Shown one piece after another: positions 1 to 7,853 of a stretch of DNA of 45,122 nucleotides (the first letter of the stretch is position 1; every line of letters begins with the position of its first letter). The notes beneath the pieces were generated by a model. That model did no database searches and was not told the origin of the DNA. It worked only from the letters and a program-made list of their open reading frames with translations. The position numbers were made by a program, and so were the translations under genes. Source of the DNA: DASUBN01 sp050261675 (lineage in GTDB: Bacteria > Pseudomonadota > Gammaproteobacteria > Natronospirales > REEB76); NCBI GenBank assembly GCA_050261675.1, contig JBLNDO010000035.1, forward strand, positions 1 through 45,122, written 5' to 3'.

Positions 1-2
1 TC

Positions 3-1052
3 GAAGTGGCCACGTTCCGCGCCAGCGGCGCGGCGGACACCAGCGAGGAGGCGGATCTGGCCCACGACGGCGGCACGGGGCGCATCCTGCGGGACAACAT
101 CTACGGCACGGTGGAGGAGGATGCGATCCGGCGCGACTTCAGCGTCAACGCCCTCTACTACGACATCCGCGACTTCAGTGTGCGCGATTACGCCGACGGG
201 CTGCCGGACCTGCGCGCCGGGGTGCTGCGTCTCATCGGCGATCCGGAGCAGCGCTACCGCGAGGACCCCGTGCGCATGCTGCGCGCGGTGCGCTTCGCCG
301 TGAAGCTCGGTTTCAAGCTCGATCCCGTCACCGAGGCGCCCATCGCGCGGCTTTGTCCGCTGCTCAACGACGTGCCGCCCGCACGGCTGTTCGAGGAGAT
401 CCTCAAGCTCTTCATGTACGGCTTCGGTGAGCAGGCTTTCGAGGGCCTGCGGCATCACGGCTTGTTCTCGCAGCTCTTCCCCGGCACCGAGGCGGCGCTC
501 GCGGTGGAGGAGCAGGGTTTCCCCCAGGTGTTCATCGCCAAGGCCCTGGCCAGCACCGACGCCCGCGTGCAGCAGGAACTCCCGGTGACCCCGGCGTTCA
601 TGTTCGCAGCGCTCCTGTGGGAGCCGGTGCGGCAGCGGTCGCGCGAGCTGGAGGCGGGCGGCGCACACCCGGCGGACGCCCTGCGGCGCGCCTCCGGAGA
701 GGTGGTGACGGAACAGGTGAAGCGCGTGGCGTTGCCGAGGCGTTTCTCCACGCCCATGACCGAGATCTTCCAGTTGCAGTCGCGTTTCCATCAGCGCCAG
801 GGCAAGCGGCCCCAGCGGCTCATGAGCCATCCGCGTTTCCGCGCCGCCTACGATTTCATGGTGCTGCGCGCCCAGGCGGGCGAAGTGGAGCCCGAACTGG
901 CGGAGTGGTGGACGCAGCTGCAGAACGGCAATTCGGTTTCTCCGCCGCCCGCGCAGGAAGGCGAGGCTCCGGCGAAACGCCGTCGCCGGCGCCGTCGTCG
1001 CGGCGGTCGCGGGCGAGGCGGTGCGCCTGCGGCGGAGCAGGGACCCGCCTGA
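3..1052 (+). CDS. pcnB: Poly(A) polymerase I, 5' end cut by window edge
   Basis: Adds 3' poly(A) tails to RNA and so promotes decay in the cytoplasm. The open frame runs in from the left edge; the nucleotidyltransferase catalytic GS and D-x-D motifs lie outside the window. What is visible starts in the E-V-A-T-F-R segment, followed by the RRDFSVNALYYD block and the REDPVRMLRAVRFAVKLGF block, both typical of class II tRNA nucleotidyltransferase/poly(A) polymerases. The large C-terminal extension and an arginine-only run near residue 330 (KRRRRRRRR) followed by Gly/Arg repeats fit PcnB rather than Cca. The stop is two bases before folK, as in other gammaproteobacteria, so the two are probably co-transcribed. 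Confidence 0.93.
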   Translation, partial: EVATFRASGAADTSEEADLAHDGGTGRILRDNIYGTVEEDAIRRDFSVNALYYDIRDFSVRDYADGLPDLRAGVLRLIGDPEQRYREDPVRMLRAVRFAVKLGFKLDPVTEAPIARLCPLLNDVPPARLFEEILKLFMYGFGEQAFEGLRHHGLFSQLFPGTEAALAVEEQGFPQVFIAKALASTDARVQQELPVTPAFMFAALLWEPVRQRSRELEAGGAHPADALRRASGEVVTEQVKRVALPRRFSTPMTEIFQLQSRFHQRQGKRPQRLMSHPRFRAAYDFMVLRAQAGEVEPELAEWWTQLQNGNSVSPPPAQEGEAPAKRRRRRRRRGGRGRGGAPAAEQGPA

Positions 1053-1053
1053 A

Positions 1054-1548
1054 GTGAGCGCCACGGTCACGGCGTACGTGGGCCTCGGCGCCAACCTCGA
1101 TGATCCCGCCGCCCACGTGCGCCGCGCCTTCGACAACTTGGCCGCGCTCGCGCAGGCGAGACTCGTCGCCCGTTCTCCTTTATATAGGAGCGCGCCGCTG
1201 GGCCCCCCGGACCAGCCCGATTACATCAATGCCGTGGGCGTAGTCGAGACGCGGCTCCCGCCGCGGGAACTGCTCGCGGCCCTGCGCGGCATCGAACTCG
1301 GGCATGGCCGGGTGCGCGATGGCACGCGCTGGGGGCCGCGCACCCTTGATCTGGACCTGCTTCTGTATGGCGGCTTGGTGCTCGATTCACCGGAACTGAT
1401 CCTGCCTCATCCCGGTCTGCACGACCGCGCCTTCGTCCTGTATCCTCTGAACGACGTTGCGCCTGACTTGGTGATACCGGGTCGCGGCCCATTGCGCGGA
1501 CTCCTCGAACGGTTGAAGAACACATCCGTCGAAAGACTGGAGACCTAG
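1054..1548 (+). CDS. folK: 2-amino-4-hydroxy-6-hydroxymethyldihydropteridine pyrophosphokinase (HPPK)
   Basis: Transfers pyrophosphate from ATP to the pterin alcohol in folate synthesis; cytosolic. The protein begins with the family opening YVGLGANLDDP and carries the HPPK signature WGPRTLDLDLLLY, with the metal-binding D-x-D. The frame is open upstream to 1021, but that would overlap pcnB by 32 bases. I chose GTG at 1054, which gives 164 residues, close to the roughly 160 of E. coli FolK, and places YVGLGAN near residue 8. The ribosome-binding site is weak, suggesting coupling to pcnB. The next gene follows after 4 bases. Confidence 0.92.
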   Translation: MSATVTAYVGLGANLDDPAAHVRRAFDNLAALAQARLVARSPLYRSAPLGPPDQPDYINAVGVVETRLPPRELLAALRGIELGHGRVRDGTRWGPRTLDLDLLLYGGLVLDSPELILPHPGLHDRAFVLYPLNDVAPDLVIPGRGPLRGLLERLKNTSVERLET

Positions 1549-1552
1549 GGGA

Positions 1553-2197
1553 ATGAGCGACCAGTCCCGCTACCTGGTGGTGGAAGGGCCCATCGGCGTC
1601 GGCAAGACCAGCCTCGCCATGCGCCTCGCCAAGACCTTCGGCGGCGAACTCATGCTGGAGCGCGCCGAGGACAACCCTTTCCTGGAGCGCTTCTACCGCG
1701 ACCCCAAGGCCGCCGCGTTGCCGACCCAGCTTTCGTTCCTGTTCCAGCGCGCCCGCCAGCTGCAGCAGCTTCGCCAGGGCGACATCTTCCAGCCCACGCG
1801 CATCGCGGATTTCCTGCTGGAGAAGGACCCGCTGTTCGCGAGCCTCAACCTGGATGACGAGGAACTCAAGCTCTACGAGCAGGTGTACCAGCATCTCACC
1901 CTGGACGCGCCCCGGCCCGATCTCGTGATCTATCTGCAGGCGCCGGTCGATGTGCTGACCCAACGCATCGCCCGCCGCGGCATCGGCTACGAGCGCTACA
2001 TCCAGCACGAATATCTTGCCCGGGTGGTGGATGCCTACGCGCGTTTCTTCTACCACTATGCCTCGTCGCCGCTCCTGATCGTCAATGCCGCGGACATCAA
2101 CCCGATGGAAAACGAGGCGGACTACGCGCTTTTGGTCAAGGAGATCGGTCGCGTGAAAAGCGGCCGGCATTATTTCAACCCCGCGCCCGCCCGCTGA
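1553..2197 (+). CDS. Deoxynucleoside kinase family protein
   Basis: A small P-loop kinase of the deoxyadenosine/deoxyguanosine kinase (dNK) family, expected to phosphorylate deoxynucleosides for salvage. The P-loop GPIGVGKT is at residues 12-19. It is followed by the NPFLERFY segment common in this family and by a C-terminal lid-like region with RRGIGYERYI. At 214 residues it matches bacterial dNK length. The gene sits between folK and panB, a position it keeps in many gammaproteobacteria, though a direct role in folate or pantothenate synthesis is not established. Substrate preference cannot be read from the sequence. GGGGA lies just before the ATG, abutting the folK stop. Confidence 0.85.
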   Translation: MSDQSRYLVVEGPIGVGKTSLAMRLAKTFGGELMLERAEDNPFLERFYRDPKAAALPTQLSFLFQRARQLQQLRQGDIFQPTRIADFLLEKDPLFASLNLDDEELKLYEQVYQHLTLDAPRPDLVIYLQAPVDVLTQRIARRGIGYERYIQHEYLARVVDAYARFFYHYASSPLLIVNAADINPMENEADYALLVKEIGRVKSGRHYFNPAPAR

Positions 2198-2252
2198 ACC
2201 GGCCCGGTCATTGCACGCCAGTGGACTTTTAGGGGTTCGGCGGGCATCCTGA

Positions 2253-3098
2253 ATGGCCCTTTCGGAACGCCCTATGTACACCCAACCCGTCACCTCCGAC
2301 GCCAAACCCGTCACCCTCACGACGCTCGCGCGCATGAAGTCGGAGGGCGAGAAGATCGCTTCCCTGACGGCCTACGACGCGAGCTTCGCCGCGCTCCTGG
2401 ACGGCGCCGGCGTGGACATGGTGCTGGTGGGCGACTCCATGGGCAACGTCATCCAGGGCCACGCCACCACCGTTCCGGTGACGGTGGACGACATCGTCTA
2501 CCACACCCGCAACGTGGCGCGCGGGCTGAAGCGCGCCTTCCTCATCGCCGACATGCCGTTCCTGAGCTATCCCACGCCGGAGATCGCGCTCGCCAACGCC
2601 GGCCGCATGATGCAGGAAGCCGGCGCCAAGATGGTGAAACTCGAGGGCAGCGGGCGGCAGGCGGACATAGTCCGTTACCTCGCCGACAACGGCGTGCCGG
2701 TCTGCGCCCACCTTGGCCTCAGGCCCCAATCGGTGCACAAGCTGGGCGGCTTCTCCGTCCAGGGCCGGGGGGCCGCCGCCGCGAAGCAGATGATCAAGGA
2801 CGCCCAGTTGCTGGAGCAGGCCGGCGCCGACCTCATCCTTCTCGAACTGGTGCCTTCCGCGCTCGCGGCGAGGATCACCGCCAAGGTGAAGGTGCCGGTC
2901 ATCGGCATCGGTGCCGGTCCGAAAGTGGATGGGCAGATACTGGTGCTCTATGACATGCTGGATATCACGCCCGGCAAGCGCCCGAAGTTCGTGCGCAACT
3001 TCATGACCGGCGCCAAGAGCCACCACGACGCCGTGACCGCCTTCGTGAAGGCGGTCAAGAGCGGCGAATATCCCGGCGCCGAGCACAGCTTCGAGTGA
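2253..3098 (+). CDS. panB: 3-methyl-2-oxobutanoate hydroxymethyltransferase
   Basis: First committed step of pantothenate synthesis: transfers a hydroxymethyl group from 5,10-methylene-THF to 2-oxoisovalerate to give ketopantoate. Diagnostic blocks are present in order: SLTAYDASFA, VLVGDSMGNVIQGH (metal-binding Asp), ADMPFLSY, VKLEGS, HLGLRPQSVHKLGG and VIGIGAGP with the LVLYDMLDI segment. The annotated start gives 281 residues; the in-frame ATG at 2274 gives 274 and is nearer to the 264 of E. coli. Neither has a strong ribosome-binding site, so the start is uncertain. panC follows after 10 bases. Confidence 0.95.
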   Translation: MALSERPMYTQPVTSDAKPVTLTTLARMKSEGEKIASLTAYDASFAALLDGAGVDMVLVGDSMGNVIQGHATTVPVTVDDIVYHTRNVARGLKRAFLIADMPFLSYPTPEIALANAGRMMQEAGAKMVKLEGSGRQADIVRYLADNGVPVCAHLGLRPQSVHKLGGFSVQGRGAAAAKQMIKDAQLLEQAGADLILLELVPSALAARITAKVKVPVIGIGAGPKVDGQILVLYDMLDITPGKRPKFVRNFMTGAKSHHDAVTAFVKAVKSGEYPGAEHSFE

Positions 3099-3108
3099 GG
3101 GAAATGCC

Positions 3109-4008
3109 GTGATCGTTGAGCACACGGTCTCGGAACTCCGCAAGCGGATACGACGCTGGCGCGACATCCAGCAGCGGGTGGCCCTGGTGCCCACCATGGG
3201 CAACCTGCACGCCGGTCACATCGCCCTGGTGAAGCAGGCCCGCAAGCTCGCCGACCGGGTGGTGGTGAGCATTTTCGTGAACCCCATGCAGTTCGGCCCC
3301 AAGGAGGATTTCGGCGCCTATCCCCGCACCCCGGATGCCGATCGTTTGCAGCTCGCCGTGGCGGGCACCGACCTCCTGTTCATGCCCGAGGTGGACGAGA
3401 TGTATCCCGGCGGGCTGGAGGCCATCACCCGCGTCGAGGTACCGGCATTCGCATCAATCCTGGATGGCGCTTCCCGCCCGGGTCATTTCACCGGCGTCGC
3501 CACCGTGGTCGCCAAGCTTTTCAACATGGTGCAGCCGGACGCGGCTTTGTTCGGCGAGAAGGACTACCAGCAGCTTCTGATCATCAAGCGCATGGTGGCG
3601 GATCTGTGCCTACCCATCGAGATCGTGGGCCACCCCACGGTGCGCGAACTTGATGGACTCGCCATGAGTTCCCGCAACCAGTACCTCACCAAATCCGAGC
3701 GCGCCCAGGCACCGGTCCTGCAACGCGTGCTGCGCGACGTCTCCTCGGCGCTGCGCGACGGTGAGCGCGATTTTGGCAAACTCAGGAAGGAGGCGGAGAC
3801 CAGGCTCGTCGCCGGCGGATTTCGTCCCGATTATGTGGAGATCCGCCAGGCGGATACCTTGGCCGAACCCAAGCCAGACGATACGCGTTTCGTGGTGCTG
3901 GGTGCCGCCTGGCTGGGCAGGGCGCGGCTCATCGACAACGTTCTTCAGGACATGCGCGCGCCCGAGGAGCGCACCGTCGTCTTGAGCCGCCCGGAGACCG
4001 TCGGGTAA
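3109..4008 (+). CDS. panC: Pantothenate synthetase
   Basis: Condenses pantoate and beta-alanine with ATP to make pantothenate. The HIGH-type motif appears as PTMGNLHAGH (residues 28-37). It is followed by VVVSIFVNPMQF, RPGHFTGVATVVAKLFN, FGEKDYQQLLIIKRMV and the KMSKS-equivalent MSSRN, all family landmarks. The start codon is GTG at 3109 with GAGGGAA upstream, which puts the HIGH motif at the usual distance. The C-terminus (about residues 285-299) is slightly longer than in E. coli (283 residues). It completes panB-panC-panD in one transcription direction. Confidence 0.95.
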   Translation: MIVEHTVSELRKRIRRWRDIQQRVALVPTMGNLHAGHIALVKQARKLADRVVVSIFVNPMQFGPKEDFGAYPRTPDADRLQLAVAGTDLLFMPEVDEMYPGGLEAITRVEVPAFASILDGASRPGHFTGVATVVAKLFNMVQPDAALFGEKDYQQLLIIKRMVADLCLPIEIVGHPTVRELDGLAMSSRNQYLTKSERAQAPVLQRVLRDVSSALRDGERDFGKLRKEAETRLVAGGFRPDYVEIRQADTLAEPKPDDTRFVVLGAAWLGRARLIDNVLQDMRAPEERTVVLSRPETVG

Positions 4009-4046
4009 AATAGCTCCGACCGCTCACCCCTTTCCCGGATTTTCCC

Positions 4047-4427
4047 ATGCAAGTCACCCTTCTCAAGGCGAAACTCCATCGTGCCCGCGTGACCCACGCG
4101 GAACTCGATTACGAGGGCTCCTGCGCCATCGACAGCCAGTTGCTGGAGGCCGCGGGCATGCTCGACTACGAGCAGATCCAGATCTACAACGTCACCAACG
4201 GCGAACGCTTTACCACCTACGCCATGCGCGCCGAGGCGGGCTCCGGCATCATCTCCATCAATGGCGCCGCCGCCCACCGTGCCAAGCCGGGCGACCGCAT
4301 CATCATCTGCGCCTACTGCCAGATGAACGCCGCCGAGGCCATGAACCACCGCCCGCGGCTCATCTATCTCAACGAGCACAACCACATCACCCGGACTTCC
4401 AACGCTATCCCTGTCCAAGCCGCTTAA
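4047..4427 (+). CDS. panD: Aspartate 1-decarboxylase proenzyme
   Basis: Makes beta-alanine from aspartate for PanC. It is a pyruvoyl enzyme that self-cleaves at Gly24-Ser25, here in DYEGSCAID, so the length and cleavage position are exactly those of the family (126 residues). Lys9, the YNVTNGERF block and IISINGAAAH are also conserved. It lies 38 bases after panC and closes the pantothenate cluster. PanD in enterics needs the maturation factor PanZ; none is visible here. Confidence 0.96.
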   Translation: MQVTLLKAKLHRARVTHAELDYEGSCAIDSQLLEAAGMLDYEQIQIYNVTNGERFTTYAMRAEAGSGIISINGAAAHRAKPGDRIIICAYCQMNAAEAMNHRPRLIYLNEHNHITRTSNAIPVQAA

Positions 4428-4487
4428 ATTCTCGGCCTCGGCTTGCCGGCCATGACAACTACCGTCGCGGCAGGGTAAGTTAGGGGG

Positions 4488-6071
4488 ATGCCGTCCATCA
4501 CCCATTCCGGCGCCTGGAAGAAGCTCGTCAAACACAAGGCGAAGCTGAATCGCGCCGTTTCCGGCAGCCGGCTGTGGGACGACGAGAAACGGGTGAAGGC
4601 ATTCACAATCGAGCTTCCCGGCTTGCATGTGGATTATTCCCGCAACCTGGTCACCGCCGAGACCCTCAAGCTTCTCGTCAATCTCGCCACCGCCGCCAAG
4701 CTCGCGGACTGGCGCAAACGCCTTTTCGCCGGCGAGCGCGTCAACAGCACCGAAGACCGCGCCGCCCTCCATATCCTCCTGCGGGGGGATGGGCAGGACG
4801 TGCCCGCCGGGCTCAAGCCCCAGGCCGCCGAGGTGCAGGGCACCCTGGAGCGCATGCGCGCCTTCACGGCGGAGATCCACGGTTCCGGCCGTTTCACGGA
4901 CGTGATCAACATCGGGATCGGCGGCTCCCATCTCGGGCCCGAACTGGTGGTGGATGCCCTTAGCCCCCTGGCTGGGCCGAGGTTGCGGGTGCATTTCCTC
5001 TCCAACGTGGATCCGATGCACACGGCGCGCCTCCTGAGGCCCCTGGATCCCGCCCGCACGCTTGTCATCGTCACCTCCAAGACCTTTACTACCCAGGAGA
5101 CCCTGGCCAACGCTCGCGCCGTGCGCGCCTGGCTCTCTCAGGCGTTGGGGGAGGGGCGCGTGGCGGAGCATTTCGTGGCAGTCACAGCGGCACCCGACAA
5201 GGCGCGGGAATTCGGGATTCGCGCCGAGCGTATCTTCGCCTTCTGGGACTGGGTGGGCGGCCGTTATTCCCTCTGGTCCGCGGTGGGGCTGCCCATCGCG
5301 CTCAGCCTGGGGTTCGATGCCTTCGAGTCGCTGCTGCGCGGCGCCGCGCGCATGGACCGGCATTTCCTCAAAGCGCCGCCCCAGCGCAACTTGCCGGTGC
5401 TGCTGGCGCTCATCGGCGTCTGGTACGCGAATTTCTGGAAGGCCTCGAGCCGCGTGGTGGTGCCCTACCGCCATGACCTGCGTCTCCTCGTGCCCTATCT
5501 CCAGCAATTGGAGATGGAGAGCAACGGCAAGCGCGTGAACCGCCGCGGCCAACCCGTGAAGTACGCCACGGCCCCTGTGGTCTGGGGCGACGTGGGCACC
5601 AACAGCCAGCACGCTTTCTTCCAGCACCTGCACCAGGGCACCCAGCTCATCCCTGTGGATTTCATCGCCGTCTTGGAGGAAGAGAGCGGCAACCGGCGTC
5701 ACCAAGCCATGCTGCTCGCCAACTGCTACGCCCAGGCGGAGGCGTTGTTGCGGGGCCGCAGCCTCGCGGAGGCGCGTCGCGCCGCCAATGGGCATCTCGC
5801 CCCCCACAAGACCTTCCCCGGCAAGCGGCCCAGCAACCTCATTGTCCTGCAGCGTCTCGATGCGGAGAGCTTGGGCATGCTCTTGGCGCTCTACGAGCAC
5901 CGTACCTTCGTGCAGGCCTGCATCTGGGACATCAACCCCTTCGATCAGATGGGCGTGGAGCTCGGCAAGCAGCTGGCAGAGGGAGTGCTCAAGGCCCTCG
6001 AAAGCGGCGACACTGCCTCACTCAAGGACCCCGCCACCCGCGCCGCCGTAAAGCGTTCCGGTCATGCATGA
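4488..6071 (+). CDS. pgi: Glucose-6-phosphate isomerase
   Basis: Interconverts glucose-6-phosphate and fructose-6-phosphate. Family blocks in order: NIGIGGSHLGPELVVDAL, HFLSNVDP, VTSKTFTTQETL (phosphate-binding), GGRYSLWSAVGLPIAL, the catalytic-Glu block MESNGKRVNRRG, WGDVGTNSQHAFFQ, HQGTQLIPVDFI and the C-terminal Lys region NPFDQMGVELGKQLA. At 527 residues it is a normal long-type PGI. Its stop overlaps the next gene by 8 bases, so the downstream oxygenase-like gene is likely co-expressed. Confidence 0.96.
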   Translation: MPSITHSGAWKKLVKHKAKLNRAVSGSRLWDDEKRVKAFTIELPGLHVDYSRNLVTAETLKLLVNLATAAKLADWRKRLFAGERVNSTEDRAALHILLRGDGQDVPAGLKPQAAEVQGTLERMRAFTAEIHGSGRFTDVINIGIGGSHLGPELVVDALSPLAGPRLRVHFLSNVDPMHTARLLRPLDPARTLVIVTSKTFTTQETLANARAVRAWLSQALGEGRVAEHFVAVTAAPDKAREFGIRAERIFAFWDWVGGRYSLWSAVGLPIALSLGFDAFESLLRGAARMDRHFLKAPPQRNLPVLLALIGVWYANFWKASSRVVVPYRHDLRLLVPYLQQLEMESNGKRVNRRGQPVKYATAPVVWGDVGTNSQHAFFQHLHQGTQLIPVDFIAVLEEESGNRRHQAMLLANCYAQAEALLRGRSLAEARRAANGHLAPHKTFPGKRPSNLIVLQRLDAESLGMLLALYEHRTFVQACIWDINPFDQMGVELGKQLAEGVLKALESGDTASLKDPATRAAVKRSGHA

Positions 6072-6780
6072 GATGAGCGCTTCGCCGGCGCAGTTCAAGC
6101 AGAGCGGTTATGCCGTGTTGCGCCATGTCATCTCGCCCGCCAGCGCCCAACTCATGGCCACCTATGCATTGCTGCAGCAGCAGTGGCCAGGTTATTACCA
6201 GCCGGAAGACGTGTTCCGCGCCGCCCTCGGACGCTACGCCGACGCCATGAGCGAAACCTTGCTGCTGGAACTCAAGCCTTCCATGGAGCGCGCCACCGGC
6301 CTGTCCCTGCTGCCGTGTTATTCGTACCTGCGCATCTACGGACCCGGCGCGGTGCTCCCCAAGCACCTGGACCGGCCGTCCTGCGAGATCAGCGCGTCCG
6401 TCGCCATCGGCTTCCAGGCGCCGTCCCTCTGGCCCCTGTGCGTGCACGCGGACGGGGAGGACAAGCCCATCGGCCTCGCCCCCGGCGACATGCTGGTCTA
6501 TCGCGGCGCCGATGTGCCGCACTGGCGCGAACCCTTCCAGGGCGACTGGTGCGTGCAGGCTTTCCTGCATTATGTGGACGCCAAGGGCGCGTACACCGAT
6601 TTCAAGTTCGACGGCCGGGAGCGCATCGGCCCCTTCGACAAGGCCACCATGCAAAGGCATTTCCAGCGGGAAGCAAGCTACGGGAGAGGTGACGCGTTGG
6701 TGACCGTGCCGCTGGAGGCACCGTGTCCCTGCAACAGCGGAAAGCTATTCAAGGATTGTCACGGCGCAAACACAGCTTGA
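6064..6780 (+). CDS. 2-oxoglutarate/Fe(II) oxygenase-like protein with C-terminal SEC-C motif
   Basis: A 238-residue protein of unclear substrate. The central part looks like the double-stranded beta-helix of Fe(II)/2-oxoglutarate oxygenases: H-x-D at His101-Asp103 (PKHLDRPSCEIS) and a later PHWREPF with His153 as the probable third metal ligand. The last 25 residues hold CPCNSGKLFKDCHG, a SEC-C zinc-binding motif like the SecA tail (usual form CPCGSGKKFKKCCG), with the last cysteine of the usual pair replaced by His. SEC-C tails often mediate contact with ribosomes or SecB-like partners. The start overlaps pgi; ATG at 6073 is an alternative. Its stop directly abuts the convergent queG stop. 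Function is inferred only at fold level. Confidence 0.7.
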   Translation: MHEMSASPAQFKQSGYAVLRHVISPASAQLMATYALLQQQWPGYYQPEDVFRAALGRYADAMSETLLLELKPSMERATGLSLLPCYSYLRIYGPGAVLPKHLDRPSCEISASVAIGFQAPSLWPLCVHADGEDKPIGLAPGDMLVYRGADVPHWREPFQGDWCVQAFLHYVDAKGAYTDFKFDGRERIGPFDKATMQRHFQREASYGRGDALVTVPLEAPCPCNSGKLFKDCHGANTA

Positions 6781-7833
6781 TCAATGAAGATGCTGGGTCA
6801 ACGCCCAGCGTACATGCTCTCGAACTAGTTCCGACGGGTGTAATTCACGTGATCTAAGCGCACCTACCACTTGCTTTGATGTCGGCGCGTTCCCCAGTCC
6901 CACCGCGATATTTCTGAGCCAACCCTCGTAGCCCGTGCGCCGGATTGGGCTGCCCTCGGTGCGTTTCAGAAATTCGTCTTCCGTCCACGCAAAGAGTTCC
7001 ACCAGCGCCGGTCCATCGAGGCCTGCACGGGGCCTGAAGTCCGCTTCAGCCGAGACCTGTGCGAACTTGTTCCAGGGGCAGAAGAGCTGGCAGTCGTCGC
7101 AGCCGAATACCCGGTTACCCATCGACTTGCGGAACTCCTCGGGGATGGCGCCCCGGTGCTCGATGGTGAGATAGGCGATGCAGCGGCGCGCGTCCAGTTC
7201 ATAGGGGCCGACGATGGCTCGGGTGGGGCACACGTCCATGCAAGCCCGGCAGCTCCCGCAGTGATCGGTGGCCGGCCTATCCAGCGGCAGCGGCAGGTCG
7301 GTGAACAATTCCCCCAGGAAGAACCAGGAGCCCGCATCCTTGTTGATGAGGTTGGTGTGCTTGCCTATCCATCCCAGTCCCGCGTTGCGGGCCAGGGCCT
7401 TCTCCAGCACCGGCGCGCTGTCGGTGAAAGCCCGGTAGCCGAAGGGCCCGATTTCCTCCTGGATGCGGTCCGCCAGTTTCTGCAGCCGGCCGCGCAGCAC
7501 CTTGTGGTAGTCCCGGCCGAGGGCATAGCGGGCGATGTAGGCCCGGTCCTCCTTCTTGAGCAACATTTCCGCTTCCGTCCCGGGCCAGTAATCCATGCGG
7601 GCGGAGATCACCCGGAACGTCCCGGGCACCAGTTCCGCGGGCCGGCTGCGACGGGTCCCATGCTCCTGCATGTAACCCATGTCCCCGTGCCGTTCGGCTT
7701 CGAGCCACTCGAGAAGCCGGCGCTCGTCCTCCGGCAATTCCACACCGGCCACGCCAATCTGCTGAAAGCCCAGCCCCCGGCCCCAGGTCTTGATGCGGGC
7801 GGCGAGGGCGGCGAAATCGGGTGTGGCGGACAT
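6781..7833 (-). CDS. queG: Epoxyqueuosine reductase
   Basis: Last step of queuosine synthesis on tRNA: reduces epoxyqueuosine using cobalamin and two 4Fe-4S clusters. The ferredoxin-like cysteine sets are clear: CGSCRACMDVCP and CDDCQLFCPWN. Upstream are the QIGVAGVELPEDERRLLEWL and HGDMGYMQEH blocks typical of QueG N-termini, and SAPVLEKALARNAGLGWIGKHTN around the catalytic Asp. Length (350) fits the family. It is divergent from nnr with only 20 bases between start codons, the same arrangement as yjeS/yjeF in E. coli. Confidence 0.94.
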   Translation of the reverse strand: MSATPDFAALAARIKTWGRGLGFQQIGVAGVELPEDERRLLEWLEAERHGDMGYMQEHGTRRSRPAELVPGTFRVISARMDYWPGTEAEMLLKKEDRAYIARYALGRDYHKVLRGRLQKLADRIQEEIGPFGYRAFTDSAPVLEKALARNAGLGWIGKHTNLINKDAGSWFFLGELFTDLPLPLDRPATDHCGSCRACMDVCPTRAIVGPYELDARRCIAYLTIEHRGAIPEEFRKSMGNRVFGCDDCQLFCPWNKFAQVSAEADFRPRAGLDGPALVELFAWTEDEFLKRTEGSPIRRTGYEGWLRNIAVGLGNAPTSKQVVGALRSRELHPSELVREHVRWALTQHLH

Positions 7834-7853
7834 AAGGCTATATATAATGCAGC
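7834..7853. promoter_or_regulatory. Divergent queG/nnr promoter region with TATATATAAT core
   Basis: The 20-base gap between the two start codons contains TATAAT at 7843-7848 reading toward nnr and TATATA (7842-7847) reading toward queG. The nnr hexamer ends only 5 bases before the nnr ATG, so a transcript begun there would start at or next to the start codon. No convincing -35 element is seen in the queG coding region. Confidence 0.45.

Noticed and set aside
3945..5900. A 651-codon antisense frame opposite panC, panD and pgi, and similar long antisense frames opposite rnr and the CHASE2 kinase
   Set aside because: They lie opposite well-conserved genes, have no recognisable domains and are His/Gly/Ala/Val-rich, as expected from GC-rich codon position bias.
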